Shown here: positions 1 to 11,902 of the stretch, in pieces
Numbering within the stretch: the first letter of the stretch is position 1
How the letters are laid out: every line of letters starts with the position of its first letter
Origin: Lepidodermella squamata
Taxonomy: Eukaryota; Gastrotricha
Assembly (NCBI GenBank): GCA_047495785.1
Contig: JBLDXI010000009.1
Span: 2,170,001-2,234,000, forward strand
Length of the DNA stretch: 64,000 bases
Direction: 5' to 3'
Program-made: the position numbers and the translations under genes
Notes under the pieces: generated by a model
What the model was told of the DNA's origin: nothing
Seen by the model: the letters and a program-made list of their open reading frames with translations, nothing else
The model's database searches: none

Positions 1-409
1 AGCGAATAGCGCCCATGTCAAGCCGGAGTAACCACCTCCGTGGAGAAGAACTACCAGCAGCGATGCATCCGATGGACCGCAAGAATGGATTTTGAATGAA
101 GAGCCTGGATCGTCCTCGAATTTGATATCCTGAGAATCGCTGAAATATGTTGTCCAAGGCAGTGGGGTGAAATCGACCTCCCGCCTACCAGCCCCGGCGC
201 CTCGACCAGGTGGGCCTCGGGGCGGCAACCGATGACCATCTCCAAGCGCCGATTTCAGAAGTGGAGAAGCCATTAATAAAATATCTAATCGAAAAATCAG
301 AGAAAGTTTACAATCACCAACTTAAATCTAGATATAAAAACGCAAATTGAGCTCATGCTATTCTGAGATTGCTACAAAAATATCGAGGCAGGCAGCAATA
401 CAAAAAGAA
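1..409. other. Unassigned left edge and 3' flank of SMARCAL1
   Basis: I see no supported gene here. A short plus-strand reading ends with an A/P/G/R-rich tail and a TGA near base 232 and could be the last exon of a neighbour lying mostly outside the window, but no splice join or homology supports it. The right part is AT-rich 3' flank of the SMARCAL1 gene. Confidence 0.4.
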
Positions 410-3033
410 TCATATTTTCCGCCTAGATTTCGCTGCTGGGACAAAATCTTCATCCTCAGCAATAAAATCGGCGAGATCCTCGCTCGTGTAGTCATAGGAG
501 ATTGTTGAAGCGTTACTCGATGAGGGTTTTACTTCATCGGCATCTGCGCCATCTGAATTCGCTAGCAATTCTAATACATCACCGGGAATTTCTTCAGGTC
601 GATCTTTCGGATGAACGTAATCGGTTATGAGAGCCTGATTATCAGCCTAGAATGATCCAAAATTAAGATGGAAATCTTCAATCTAATTATGGCCTCACAT
701 TAAATTCGTCAACTTTCATCTCCGAAAATGATTCTTTCGTCAAGCCAGCTTTTGAGAGAGTTGTCAGCTTATTTTGAACCATGCTCCTATTAAAGATGAG
801 TTCATCAAAGAAACGAGTCGGTTTTCCAGTAACTAACCAAACAACATCGTCAGAAGTGTTTTTAGCGATCAAATATTGAACATTCACACAGTTCCTCTGG
901 CCAATACGATGGCATCGATCTTCGGCTTGGACAAGTATCTATGATTTGAAACACAATTTGGACTTGGCTTTAACAAATGAGGGTTCGAAATTACCCCAGG
1001 GTTCCAGAAGAGTTCGGCGAAAACAACGAGAGATGCCACAGACATGTCGATGCCAGTGGCAGCTGCTGTTATAGAAAGTAAAGATACTCGACATTCGTCA
1101 CTTCTAGCGAATCGATGGATGCAATTGAGCCGCTCTTCGCTAGAAACAGTGCCGTCAATTCGAATATATCCAACACCCTTCAAACGCAAAATATAATTTC
1201 TATAATTTTGAAGTTTAAAACGTTAATACCTCTTCATTCATGAGGTGCTCGATAGCATCGAGCATTTCCATATGATGGGCAAATACAACAAACTTCCTAT
1301 TAGGATCTTGCAGCAAGTCGGAAATGTAGCATCTAACAGCTTGAAGCTTGATTTTCGCAGTTTCATGAAAATACCGCATTAGCGCTGCCCGGAAAGCATT
1401 TTTCTAAAAACACGAGGCTTGATTTAGCATCCAATTTGCAAAAATCAAAGTAAATCACTTACGTCATTCTTCGCTGCGTCGCAAACATTTGCAGCGTTAT
1501 TGAATTCTTTGCTGGATTTCACGGCAGAGGGATCCAATATTACGATTTGGCGCATTTTCGCCGGCAGCTGATCCAGCACGTCTTTCTTAATCCGCCTGAA
1601 TAAAATTACCCATCAAAAGATTTGAGGAACCAATTTGCTCATATATAAAAACCTGATCATTGCCACGTGCTCCATGACAATTTGAAGTTCTCGCATATTT
1701 GAAGACCCGGAATAATCGACGCCCCACTGCTTCGGTTTCGGGTCACAATATCGATCTCCAAAAGGCTTGAAAGCCGAAAACACATCGGGTCGAACGGCTT
1801 GCAGCTGGGTGAAAAGCTCGTTTGGCCGTGATAACGCAGGAGTTCCAGACAAGAGTACTACTCTTTTGCAGCTCTGATAGGCAATAGTTGAGTAAAATTA
1901 TATGGGGTGCAAAGTTGAATTAACCTTTAAAACTTGAAGCGCGGCTTTGGTCCGCGCTGAAGTTGGGCATTTTATCATGTGAGATTCGTCCAAAATAGCG
2001 ACTCGAAGTCGCCTTTCTGAAAGCTCGTCTTTTCGTTTCAAAACCATTTCATATGACGCGATTATAACTTTGTTGTCCGGGTAAATCATGTCTTTTGCCG
2101 TTTCAATGACTTGGATCGTTTCTCCTTTGCCCAAAAACGGAAGCCATCGACATAGCGCCTAATTTACATCAATTATCCTTCGATCAGTGATAAAAAATAA
2201 AAAGTTGAACTTACTTCCTGCCAAACGTACTTCACTGAGGAAGGAACGATGATTAGTAGCGGCCATTCGGCGAAATAGTAAGCAGCAAGGCCTATGCCTT
2301 GAATAGTTTTTCCGAGACCCATGTCGTCGGCTATCAAAACTCTGCCATTATGTCGAATCCCAAACATGATGCCATCCCTTTGAAAAGGCATCAGAGCATT
2401 CACTAGTTTTTCACCCAATATCGAAAGATCGATTGGTTCAGACTCGGGAAGAACTGCTCCGTTTCTTTTAGCAATCAAGCTTACTACATACTGAGGCAGC
2501 GCCGTGATCTGAACAGCTGGAACGGCACGGGCTAGTTGCAAAAATTTGGAATAATCCGTCAAATCGAAGTTCCACTTTTTGCTAACAGGATCGTAAACTT
2601 TCGAAGGGATTTGTTTCATTATGTTCACGATATCTTGGTTATAACCAACATCGACTTCAAATCGTGATATTGATAGCAGCTGGATGCTGCCGAAAACTAC
2701 TGGAGCTTTTTTGACGGGAGCAGCGGATGCTGGAGCAACTGGTTTAGTTGGAAGGCTTGTGCCTGATTGTTGGGGAAGCGCAGGCCGAGGGTTTGAATAA
2801 AACGAAATCGGTTTAACTGGTTGAGCAGGTCGTTCGACATTGTTAAACGAAGGTGCTCGGGGCACCAATGCAGGAATGTTAGCAACTCCGTTGTTTGTCG
2901 AGTTAATTTTGGCGGCATCACTTAGAGGCGGTGGATGTTTCACAGGTGATGCTTGTTTCTCTTGCAAACGTTTCAGAGCTTTCAGTCTGTTTTCTTCGAT
3001 ACGCTGCCGCTGCTCGGCCGTCAATTCACTCAT
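410..3033 (-). CDS. SMARCAL1: SMARCAL1/HARP-type annealing helicase
   Basis: SNF2-family ATPase that re-anneals RPA-coated single-stranded DNA and remodels stalled replication forks in the nucleus. Eight exons join cleanly: 3033-2215, 2158-1925, 1873-1653, 1595-1463, 1403-1230, 1177-995, 938-699, 646-410, giving 746 aa. The N-terminus carries the RPA2-binding motif ([12 protein letters not shown] and following residues), then one HARP domain (about residues 110-190). The helicase core shows Walker A DDMGLGKT, the DESH box, motif [14 protein letters not shown] and motif [13 protein letters not shown]. The C-terminal tail is acidic and Ser-rich. Introns are about 50-60 nt. The acceptor before exon 6 (TTTGAAG) is weak but fits the protein alignment. 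The start ATG directly precedes the family N-terminus. The gene is convergent with nothing recognisable on its left, and ORAI lies 211 bp upstream on the same strand. It appears intact. Confidence 0.95.
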
Positions 3034-3244
3034 TGTTAAGTAAAATTACTACTCTCAATAATGAAACGACAGTCTTAGGCAAACAATATCTTGATTTTAA
3101 TCGTAAAAAAAATCAACTAGAACGGTATTAAATAGCGCAACAGATTTGTCGGGCGTCAAACGCAACACTTTAAAGCAGCAACAATCGGATTCATAATGGA
3201 TTAGAACACTCCAAGAATTTGATTGTATAAATATTTTGCATAGA

Positions 3245-4050
3245 TTACGCAATGTTTATAACAGCATCATGGGCATTAGCGTGATGACTGTGGAGATTGC
3301 TTTCGGTCCTCGCAGGAGGATAGATTGACTGTACCATTTGGTGAGCGGAGTTTATGTCTTGTAATAATGTCTCAAGCTCTGCGATCTTGGAAGCATTCGT
3401 GTTGTATGTATGCCTGATAAGACTTCGGTAGAATTGGATGCCGAATACAAGGGCCACAGCTACCACCGGAACAATGAGAAGACTCGAAAATAGAGCAGGA
3501 AAATATGGCTTTTCCGCCTGGGAGTAACAAAGTTTGATCCAAATAATGACCAGCAGTTCGCTAAAAAACAGAACGATACCTGAAGGGCAAAATTGATCAA
3601 ATAACATGACAAATGGAATAAAATTTTGAGTGACTAACCAACAGCAGTTGATAAGATCCAAGACAGTGATATGTAAAATCGCATGCGCTGAAGAATGTCG
3701 ACTGATTGCGGACGAGCAGCAAGAAAATGGAGCTCTTTCAGAGGCTGAACGTGAGGTGCGATGCAAATACTCAGCAGTAGGGCTATGAGATGCACTGTAA
3801 CTAGAAGAACGGTCATTCCACCGTATACACATAACAGAGGTAACGGCAATCGGTCAGGTAAGGTTATCTCGACGAGGGTGACGATTGCAAAACCTGCAAG
3901 CAATGCTGAGGTTCTGCTGACAGCCTTCAGCTTATTTGTAGTAACATCAACGTCTTTCCATTGTAATAGTAATCGTTCCTTTTCATTTTGAGGCATCAAA
4001 TTTATAGCATCTTTAATCTGCGACACCGTGGGATCATGAAAAGTATCCAT
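3245..4050 (-). CDS. ORAI: ORAI store-operated calcium channel
   Basis: Pore subunit of the plasma-membrane CRAC channel, gated by STIM after endoplasmic-reticulum calcium depletion. Two exons (4050-3639 and 3579-3245, 59-nt intron) give 248 aa with four transmembrane segments. TM1 contains SRTSALLAGFAIVTLVE; Glu61 aligns with the human Orai1 selectivity-filter E106, and Arg46 with R91. TM3 keeps the conserved Glu (FFSELLVIIWIKL, human E190). The C-terminal helix (ASKIAELETLLQDI) matches the STIM-binding coiled coil. The outer TM1-TM2 loop is short and largely lacks the acidic residues that gather calcium in vertebrate Orai1. N-terminal length and all core helices are normal. The next upstream gene is in a different orientation, so no operon is apparent here. 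Confidence 0.95.
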
Positions 4051-4816
4051 CCTAGAAAGTACAGAAATTCAAATAGGTATCAAATATTAAAAAATCATTG
4101 CCGGGACACAAAACACAAAAGTCAAATGCATTCAAATCTGCGGGTCTCCCTTACCAGCGAATAGTTATACCTACAATAGTTGCACTTGTATAAATGTGGC
4201 TCATGGGGAGAAAATTGTCGAAATAATAAACATGGAAGAGAATTATGAGTTATGCATCAAAAAGATCAGTCCGAAACTGATGACAAATGATTAAGTTGAA
4301 TTTTCAGTTTCTGCGTTGTGAACGGACAGTTGGGATGCACTATACATTGCGGTAGGAGAATCCTCAGGGCGCGATTTTCAAACTAAAAGCGCCACACGCC
4401 GCACAAACGGTAAAGTAAGATGTATCAGCTTTGAGGTTTCTATCACCTATCACGATGAGTGATTTAACCTCTGAAACGGAATATCATCTCATACAATAAA
4501 GTGCAAAACACTAATCTTGATTCTTTGAAGATAGGGAAAAGTTCAGCACAGGGCAAGCCCCAAGCCCAAGGCCAAAGACGCAGACTGGAGACTGGCTGAT
4601 ATGAATTTGAATGAATTTGAATATGAATTTGATTCATTTACTATCACTTTTCACCCTTTCCCGTACGACGGACGACGGAAAGTTCTGAAGTAATAACATG
4701 TTTGCAAGTGATTGAAAAACGAACAAAAAACTTATTTCTTTACTGAACGATCACCGATGCGAGTAACAAATCTATAACGCAATAGCAAGGGATTGACGTG
4801 TCAAGTAAATATATGA
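4051..4816. other. Intergenic, no gene seen
   Basis: AT-rich upstream region of ORAI. I see no coding frame with recognisable motifs and no RNA gene. A short local repetition of a GAATTTGAAT-like phrase occurs near 4605-4635. Confidence 0.5.
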
Positions 4817-4827
4817 GCATATCGAGC
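4817..4827. repeat. Target-site duplication, left copy (GCATATCGAGC)
   Basis: The 11-bp sequence GCATATCGAGC occurs immediately before the retrotransposon fragment and again at 6360-6370 immediately after its TTG-repeat tail. This marks insertion by target-primed reverse transcription. Confidence 0.85.
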
Positions 4828-6360
4828 ATCTCACTTCATCTCAGTGCTGTCCGACTTGTATCAAAACAGCTTTGCCCGTCTCCGTGTCGGTAAATCATCA
4901 ACTGAGCCGTTCGACCTAGAGCAAGGCGTTAAACAAGGTGACGCTCTATCGCCACTCCTCTTCTCCATACTGATCAGCGACTTGCCGGACTTCCTTTCAA
5001 AATGCGGCGTCAATAGCGAGGCAAAAATCAACAACGAGACGGCGCTAGCGGCACTGAAATTTGCTGATGATACCACTGGTCTTTCCAGAAGTGTCGCTAA
5101 TATGCAAAGACTAATCAACGCTGTCGACAGTTTCGCTAAACTCCGTGGTATGGAAATTAACACGTCCAAAACGAAGATTGTTATCTTTTGCAAACGGCGC
5201 ACTGACTTTATCTTGTCTATTGCCAAGGCTTTCTCGCTCAACGGTATCCAAATCGAGTGCGTATGGACGTTCAAATACCTTGGAATTCCGCTTGCATTCA
5301 ACCTGAACTGGAGAGAGGCCACCTCAACAGGTATATCTCGCGGTCTAACGACCTTTGCGGCGATAAAGAGGAGAGGGATCCACATTGCTCAACTGAAAAG
5401 GTCACAGTTGGACACACTGATCGATGTAAAGATATATGGCTCAGCACTGTATGGCGCTCAGTTGTGGGGCGCCTTTACCGGAGCGGACATCGATAGGCCG
5501 TTGCTTAGAACCCACAAGCTAGCCTGGGGACTTAACTCCTGTACTTCGAACATAAGGACGTCTTGCGAACTGGGGCTAAAGTCGAAAACGACGCAAGCCC
5601 GCATGATGAGTACCGCCTTCTTCCTCAAGTTGAGTAACAGCCGCAATGCGCTGGCAAGAGCGGCTTTCTCAGGGTTACTAGAAAATGACTACAAATTCAA
5701 CCCGATCATCAGGGTCTCCCAACTCCTACGAGCCAGCGCACCCAATTTCGAATGGATTACTGGCCTGTCGCCGCGAGAAATGGCCTCGATGGAACGCTCT
5801 TTACAGGAAAAGGCGGCAATGTTGACAGAGCAGCAAACAATGGAGTGCATGAGGGATAAATACATCATTGGCCCGAGCCTATCGTTTGGCAGCTTGGAGA
5901 AATATGGAACCAGCCTGCGGAAGGATCTAACGAGGGTTGTTGTCCAAATTAGAACCGGTTCTGCCTTCAAACCATTTAAATTGATATCAAAAGGGGCCTC
6001 TACCATCTGCTGTATTGAGTGCGGCGCACCGGTGCTGATCTCAATGGTAACGGAACACCTGACTGAAGACTGCGCTGGCTGCCCCGTTCCCTCGGTCTTC
6101 AGAGCAATGCATCTTCAAAATGTCAACCTATGGGATATTGCAAATGACACGGAGAGGAGGCTACTTGTCACCGCCCTGAAGAAATCGCTGCAGAAGTTCA
6201 AATCTGTTTATTATTCAAATGTTATAATTTTAAATAATAATGTGTGAAAAGTAGACTAAGTTGTATTATGTAACTCTGCTAGTTCGCTATATCTACTGAG
6301 TACTATTTTTTTGATTGGATCAGTGATCGGTCAATAAAGAAACGATTGTTGTTGTTGTTG
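4828..6360 (+). mobile_element. 5'-truncated non-LTR (LINE-like) retrotransposon
   Basis: An insertion of about 1.5 kb bounded by an 11-bp direct repeat. It opens mid-reading-frame inside the reverse transcriptase domain, so the 5' part (any ORF1, the endonuclease and the start of the RT) was never copied or is lost. It ends with a short 3' UTR containing AATAAA (near 6333) and a (TTG)n tail at 6347-6360, a microsatellite-like tail seen in some LINE clades instead of poly(A). The remaining frame is uninterrupted, suggesting a fairly recent insertion. It sits between ORAI (-) and HIP1R (+). Confidence 0.9.
4829..6247 (+). pseudogene. Reverse transcriptase C-terminal fragment
   Basis: Open from the 5' truncation point to the stop at 6245-6247, about 470 residues. 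It shows RT palm motifs: GVKQGDALSPLLFSI, the catalytic FADD motif (FADDTTGL) and the downstream NTSKTKIVIF and YLGIPL motifs. The C-terminal part has a Cys/His cluster (CIECG then H-x4-C), as in LINE proteins. No initiating ATG exists at the start, only a GTG in frame, as expected for a truncated copy. The clade cannot be assigned by eye. The open frame with no decay is notable, but the fragment lacks the endonuclease and could not mobilise by itself. Confidence 0.9.
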
Positions 6361-6370
6361 CATATCGAGC
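6360..6370. repeat. Target-site duplication, right copy (GCATATCGAGC)
   Basis: Exact second copy of the 11-bp GCATATCGAGC directly abutting the TTG tail of the retrotransposon. See the left copy at 4817-4827. Confidence 0.85.
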
Positions 6371-6642
6371 CAAGTCCCAGTTTTCGAAAAAAAATCCAAG
6401 TAGCAGGCAATTTTTCACGTATATTACGCACCATATCATCGTAATCATCAAAGATAGCTTCGTTGATCTAAAAAATGAAATGTCGTAAAATCAAATTTTT
6501 TTGTTGCCCGCGAAAAAAAGTTCGCCGGCTGCTCGCGGGGTCAGTTTTGCGTTTTTGCTCTTTTGACGTGGGTGAGAAACTTGGCTTCGCTTAGTTTGCC
6601 GTTTGTCATCGGCTTTAGTTACATCGTTTGAAAAAGTTTAGA

Positions 6643-9600
6643 ATGAGCTTTCTAACATCCTCGAAGAAGAGCTCTATTGAAATGGAGCGTGAGCGCTTCG
6701 AGCATATGCAGGCTGCCAGTATTCAGAAAGCCATCAATTCCGGGGAAAATCCTGTGAAAGAAAAACATTCACGTAACGCGGTTTTGGCCTCCTTTGAAGA
6801 CAGAGGTGCTGGACTATTCTGGAGCCTCGTCTCGCGATTACCATTGCAAGGTATATATTTTCTATCCCCGGATTAATGCAATTGTATCTAATGCCATAAT
6901 TCCCGATTCGTTATTTAGCTGACCAGGTTGTTTGTTGGAAATTCTGTCATGTTTTGCATCGATTGCTGAGAGAAGGACATCAACAAGTTATTCCTGATTC
7001 AATCAGATGGATAGATCGTTTGATTGAGCTGGGGAAGCTATGGGCTCACCTTCGTGATGGGTATTCATTAATATTTTTTAGTTGCGTAATGACTTACCTT
7101 ATCAATCTCACAGATTTGGACCGTTGAATGATGCTTACGTTCGACTGTTGGTGCAGCGGCTCAAGTTTCACAAGAAAAATCCCGATATACCGGGAAATTT
7201 TCATTTGTCAGAGTCTAACGTGGAAAGGCTTGTCACAAAAGCTGATGTCAATGTTCAGTTCGAGGTAGTTCTCGACATGATGGACTACCTTGACGAAATT
7301 TTGAACCTTGGAAATGTTTGCTTTCGTTAATGCCGATTTGCATTTTTATATCAATTTGACTTCATTAGAAAATATTCCAATCTATCGACTCCGCCCGCCT
7401 GAATTCGATGACAGTTCAAGGGCAGTGTCGCTTGGCTCCTTTAATTTTTAGTATCCAAGACTCTTGCTCTCTATACGACTACATGGTTCGGTTGATGTTT
7501 GAACTTCACAGAAGTAATCATTATTTATTAATTTTAAGCAAAATAATTTGAATCATTCCGTTGCATCTTAGGAATATCCCCTGATTCGCTTAGCGATCAT
7601 CGACGCAGATTCTCGACTATATTTAATGAGTTGAAAAAATTCTACGAGAAACTACTGAACATGCAATATTTTAAAAACCTGGTTCAAATTCCTTCTCTTC
7701 CGGAGGTTTGATGACATTTAATATTAGCATGTGCTGTTATTTAATTCAATCAATTTATAGAAATGTCCAGATTTTCTTTCGTACGCCAACTTACAAAAGC
7801 ATCAGACGCCTGTTGTTGTTTTGAGGGAAGAAGAATCCCCTGTTAACGCGGAACCTGCTGCGCCACCAAAACCTGCGGTGGATCCATTTTTAGTTGATTT
7901 ATCAGCTCCAGCTCCTGTGGTTCAATCTCAACCGAAAAATTTGTTTGCAGACGATCCTTTCACTGCTCCCCCTAAAACTGAGACGTCGCGTCAAAACGGA
8001 TCAGCTGATACGTCCCGTGAGAAAGTTATGATTGAACAGTTAACAGCGTCAATGCGAGACCTGGAAACTCGTCTTGAATTTGCTATTAACGAAATAAGTG
8101 GAAGAGATGCTCATATTGAAGAGCTCACCACTGAAAGACAGCGATTGAGTTTCGAACTTGAACACCTTCGAAATGAGCTGGAGCAGTTGAAAAAGCAGGT
8201 CGAAGCTGCTGAACGTGTCAAACAAGAAGCTGTTGCTGCGGTGGAGGCTAAATTTCAGAAGCTCAAGGACTTGCACAAACAACTGACGGATGAGCACGTT
8301 GCTTTACTGCGGCAACATGGCGAATTGAAAAAGAATTTAACTGCTTCTCAAAACAACACCAAGCAACTTGAGGCTAAATTAGCCGAATTGGTCAGGCAGC
8401 GAGAAGCCCACGATGATGCGTTTAAGCAGGGTAGCGAACAAACTGCAGCTCTGCAAAGTGTAATTACAACACTTGAAGCAAGAAACACTGAATTGGCCGG
8501 GCAGGTAAATAACGCCGAGGCTTCTGCTCGTCAACTAGGAGGAAAGCTCAAGTCGTGGCCGGACCAAGTCATGTCACTCATTGCAGCAGAAGAAATAAAG
8601 GATATTCAAAGATCCATTACTCTGATTTCATCAGAAGAGGCTTTCAATGGACTATCTTGCCCGCCAAATTATCTTCAAACGTGTTTGACCGATTTTGCCG
8701 CGAGAATGGACGAATTTCGTAGCTCTGGCGAAGCGTACGCTAGTGGAGACAGAGAAAGTGTGTTATTTGCCGTCTTCATTATTCGATCGATTTACTTTAT
8801 TTTTATGCAGACTTGTGGCAGTCTTTCGGCTCGGCAATTCACACATTTGGGCGAGATGCTTGTGCTCTATTGGTCGCTCTCAAGTGTGTTTCCAATTCAG
8901 ATGTTGACTTGGCAGATGCTCTGGCCGCCTGCGCCACTGGTTTATCTGGCCTGTCGACCGCCTGTCTACAAGCAGTTGTTGACAGTATGTTTTAATAAGG
9001 AGAGGCATGTTTACCTTGGCATATTTCACGCGCTTGTGTTTGCAGAAAACATCGCAGCTGCCCTAAGTGCGTTGGAGCCGTGTCGCCTGTCGACCTCTGA
9101 AGCCTCTGAACATGCAAAGAGGCTTATGCCACGCGGGGCAGACATGCGCCCCGAAGATTTGTCCGACCTATTGGAAAACGAAATGCAAAGTATGCATGAA
9201 GCTATTGAAGTCGCCTCCTCGAAGATTGAGGTCTTGAAAAATTGAAAATGCGAAATCCTCCTTAACGAATTTTTTAATTTCAGGAAATGTTGAACCGGTC
9301 TCGAGAGTCAGCTACTGGTGTTAGACTTGAGGTCAACGAACGTATTTTGGATGCTTGCACACAGTTGATGTTAGCTGTTCGTCAATTGATCATATCATCA
9401 CGTGATTTACAGCGAGAGATAACGTCTCATCAGCAAGGCGGATCGTTGAAAGAATATTATAACCGTAATAGTAAATGGACTGAAGGTCTTATTTCTGCTT
9501 CAAAATCAGTCGGATCCGCGGCTAATGGCCTTGTTAAATCCGCCGATAGCGCAATTGCCGGGTCTGGTGGCCGTTTAGAGGAGCTTATTGTATGGTCGCA

Positions 9601-10222
9601 AGAAATTGCAGCCTCGACTGTTCAACTGGTTTGCGCCAGCCGCGTTAAAGCCCCGGCTGAATCAGCAAAATTACCGTCACTGCTGACGTCTAGCCGAGGT
9701 GTCAGCCAGGCAACTGCGACTGTTGTTGGTCAGGTGAAAGCCTGCATTCGACTTCTCGACGAACAGGACACGCTGTCTGAATTGTCGAAATTATCGCTTC
9801 ACGACACGAAACGACGGGAAATGGATAGTCAAGTTCGTGTTTTGGAGCTCGAGTCGTTGCTGACTAAGGAACGCGAACGGCTTGCAGCCCTCAGACGTCA
9901 GCATTATCAACTAGCTGGCGAAAATAATGACGAAAACGGCAATGAAAATGTTAGTAATTCATTCGCGATTTTACATTAAATTTATTTCAATATTTGTTGA
10001 CGATATTGCCCAGCTTATGGATGGCTCTTTTGTTGAAAATGATTTGGCCGACGTAAAATTTGTTGAGGTGTCAGCTGTTTTCTATAGTTTGCATTTATTT
10101 CGATTGAATGCATGGGTTGAATCCTCGAAAATAATTTGATTACTTTATTAACTGCATGATAATTTGAAAAATAATTTAGCTGATATTTAAACAAGTTTTT
10201 TCTGTTTCAGGGAGCGAAATAA
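6643..10222 (+). CDS. HIP1R: HIP1/HIP1R (Sla2-family) endocytic adaptor
   Basis: Clathrin-coat adaptor linking PIP2 membranes to actin. Ten exons: 6643-6850, 6919-7060, 7114-7315, 7369-7513, 7572-7705, 7761-8757, 8811-8984, 9046-9230, 9284-9949, 10211-10222 (954 aa). The ANTH domain covers about residues 10-290 (PVKEKHSRNAVLAS, CWKFCHVLHRLLREGH, QCRLAPLIFSIQD, YFKNLVQIPSLPE). A linker follows with DPF-type motifs (VDPFLVDL, ADDPFTAP) typical of AP2/clathrin binding, then a long coiled coil. The C-terminal I/LWEQ (THATCH) actin-binding domain shows SKWTEGLISASKSVG, EIAASTVQLV and KRREMDSQVRVLELE. Start ATG 6643 matches the family N-terminus. Some donors are weak (GTTTGC after exon 3, GTCTTG after exon 8). 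The final 4-codon exon is inferred from the acceptor at 10210; reading through instead adds nine residues. A tandem ANTH-less relative follows. Confidence 0.93.
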
Positions 10223-11902
10223 TGGACGAGCCATGGTGCTACCAACTACCAATTTATATAATGATGGACAGATTTAACCTTACAAAATACAATCGCCGAC
10301 ATTCTGCTTATTTGTAATCATTGCTAAGATTCCAACCATCTCGTAAATTCTGAGTTGTGAATTACTTATCTATCACATTAATAAATGACCAGAGCTGCTG
10401 TTCTTACTGTAGCCTGATATTATCCACCTTGTTTTCTTCAACGGCTTTGGTTCGGGAAAGTTCTCTCTTGCTCTTCTCTTCTCTTTCGAGTCGGTTTCTA
10501 GTCGCAATTTTTTACGCAGGCTTGAAGTATCAGTCACCAATTGAACCATGATGATCATCTCTTGCTTTGAGATATTTGTCGCTGACTAATATAATTCTAG
10601 CCATTCTGGAAAAAGCTTGCTTGCAACTGCGAACAACGAACAATCCAAGCCCTATCTGCTATAAATATTGTTACTTTTTCTATGTATGTACCGCGATTCT
10701 TAAGAAGGAACGCGTCAAGTGTAATGTAAACATTTCGATCGAGTAATTTATATACACATATCTATATATTTGTTGATGAATTATTTTCTTTGATTATTTC
10801 TGATTTTTTTTCTGAGCATTATCACGCTGGTTTTAGCACCTTTTCAATGTGCCTTTGTCGCGATTGAAAGAAACCACTCACACCTTGCTGCGTATATATA
10901 TTATATCTTTTATTGCCCAATTCAATCGAATGCTGGTAAAAACACAAACTGTTTGTTCATTTTCTGCTACACTTTGTCAGCTTTTCAAGATATGCTGTAA
11001 TAACAATAATTTATGACCGCCTGTTATCTATTGAAATTATTATGACCCTGCTATGTGACAGCATAGATAAATAAATACTTCTTTCATTGGAATGTGCAGG
11101 TTTTTTTGTCGCTAAATGACCGCCTTCCTTTGATGAATAGAGCTAAACGTGGGCGTTATCTCGTTAAAGACTAGACGAGTCATTCTGAGCTACGAAAAAA
11201 TGAAATCAGAAATCAGTGCATTGGAAAGCTCAACGAGCGGCGATCAGAGAGCCAGTGTGTTAATAATTAATGAAAATAAGAGTACTAAAAGCTGAATTCG
11301 AGCCACGCTGCGCCCGTGAGTAAAATTCGATGGCTTATTTCAGCGTGTAAGCCAACATAATTTTATTTAATGTTCTGCCGCATGCACACAATCTGGCGGT
11401 AGAGTCGTATATAATTTTTCTGAAGAAAAATATTGGATGAACAATTTGCCAAATTCATTAAACAAATCTAGAAAATGTTTGCACAGCTTTTTCCTGGCTC
11501 ACTTTAAAGAAGATACGCTACCCTGCATTTCTTGGAAAACTACCGGTATTATAGGCGTGAGACGATGGTTGCCTTCCCACCACAACCTGCGGTGATAACA
11601 TTTTTTCTGCTAATACGAATGGGGCGTTGGCGTCACTTGGGCTGGTCTTTTCGCCGATATGCTACCCAATGAGGAATGGGTACTATTATTTTCCGCCGAT
11701 AACATAAAACATTACTATTATCGAGATAATTACAATACGAACGTGACGCAAGTCGACTTTCTTCCCAACAATCAAATGGACTCGTTCATAGTAATAGTTT
11801 CGTACCCACCCACTTTTATGATAGCCGCTAACAGCGCACCTGTGGCCAGCAAAAACCTTGTTTTATTCTTACCAAAAATAGGTTTTCTAAAAAATATTCG
11901 CA
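10223..11902. other. Intergenic between the two HIP1R-like genes
   Basis: About 1.7 kb of AT-rich sequence holding the HIP1R 3' UTR (AATAAATA near 11070) and the presumed promoter of the next gene. I looked for an ANTH exon belonging to the downstream paralogue and found none; short open frames at 10357-10551 and 11659-11949 have no recognisable motif. Confidence 0.55.

Noticed and set aside
51-245. 64-residue minus-strand frame at the left edge
   Set aside because: No motif, no splice signals, and biased composition; the plus strand is equally plausible as the end of another gene.
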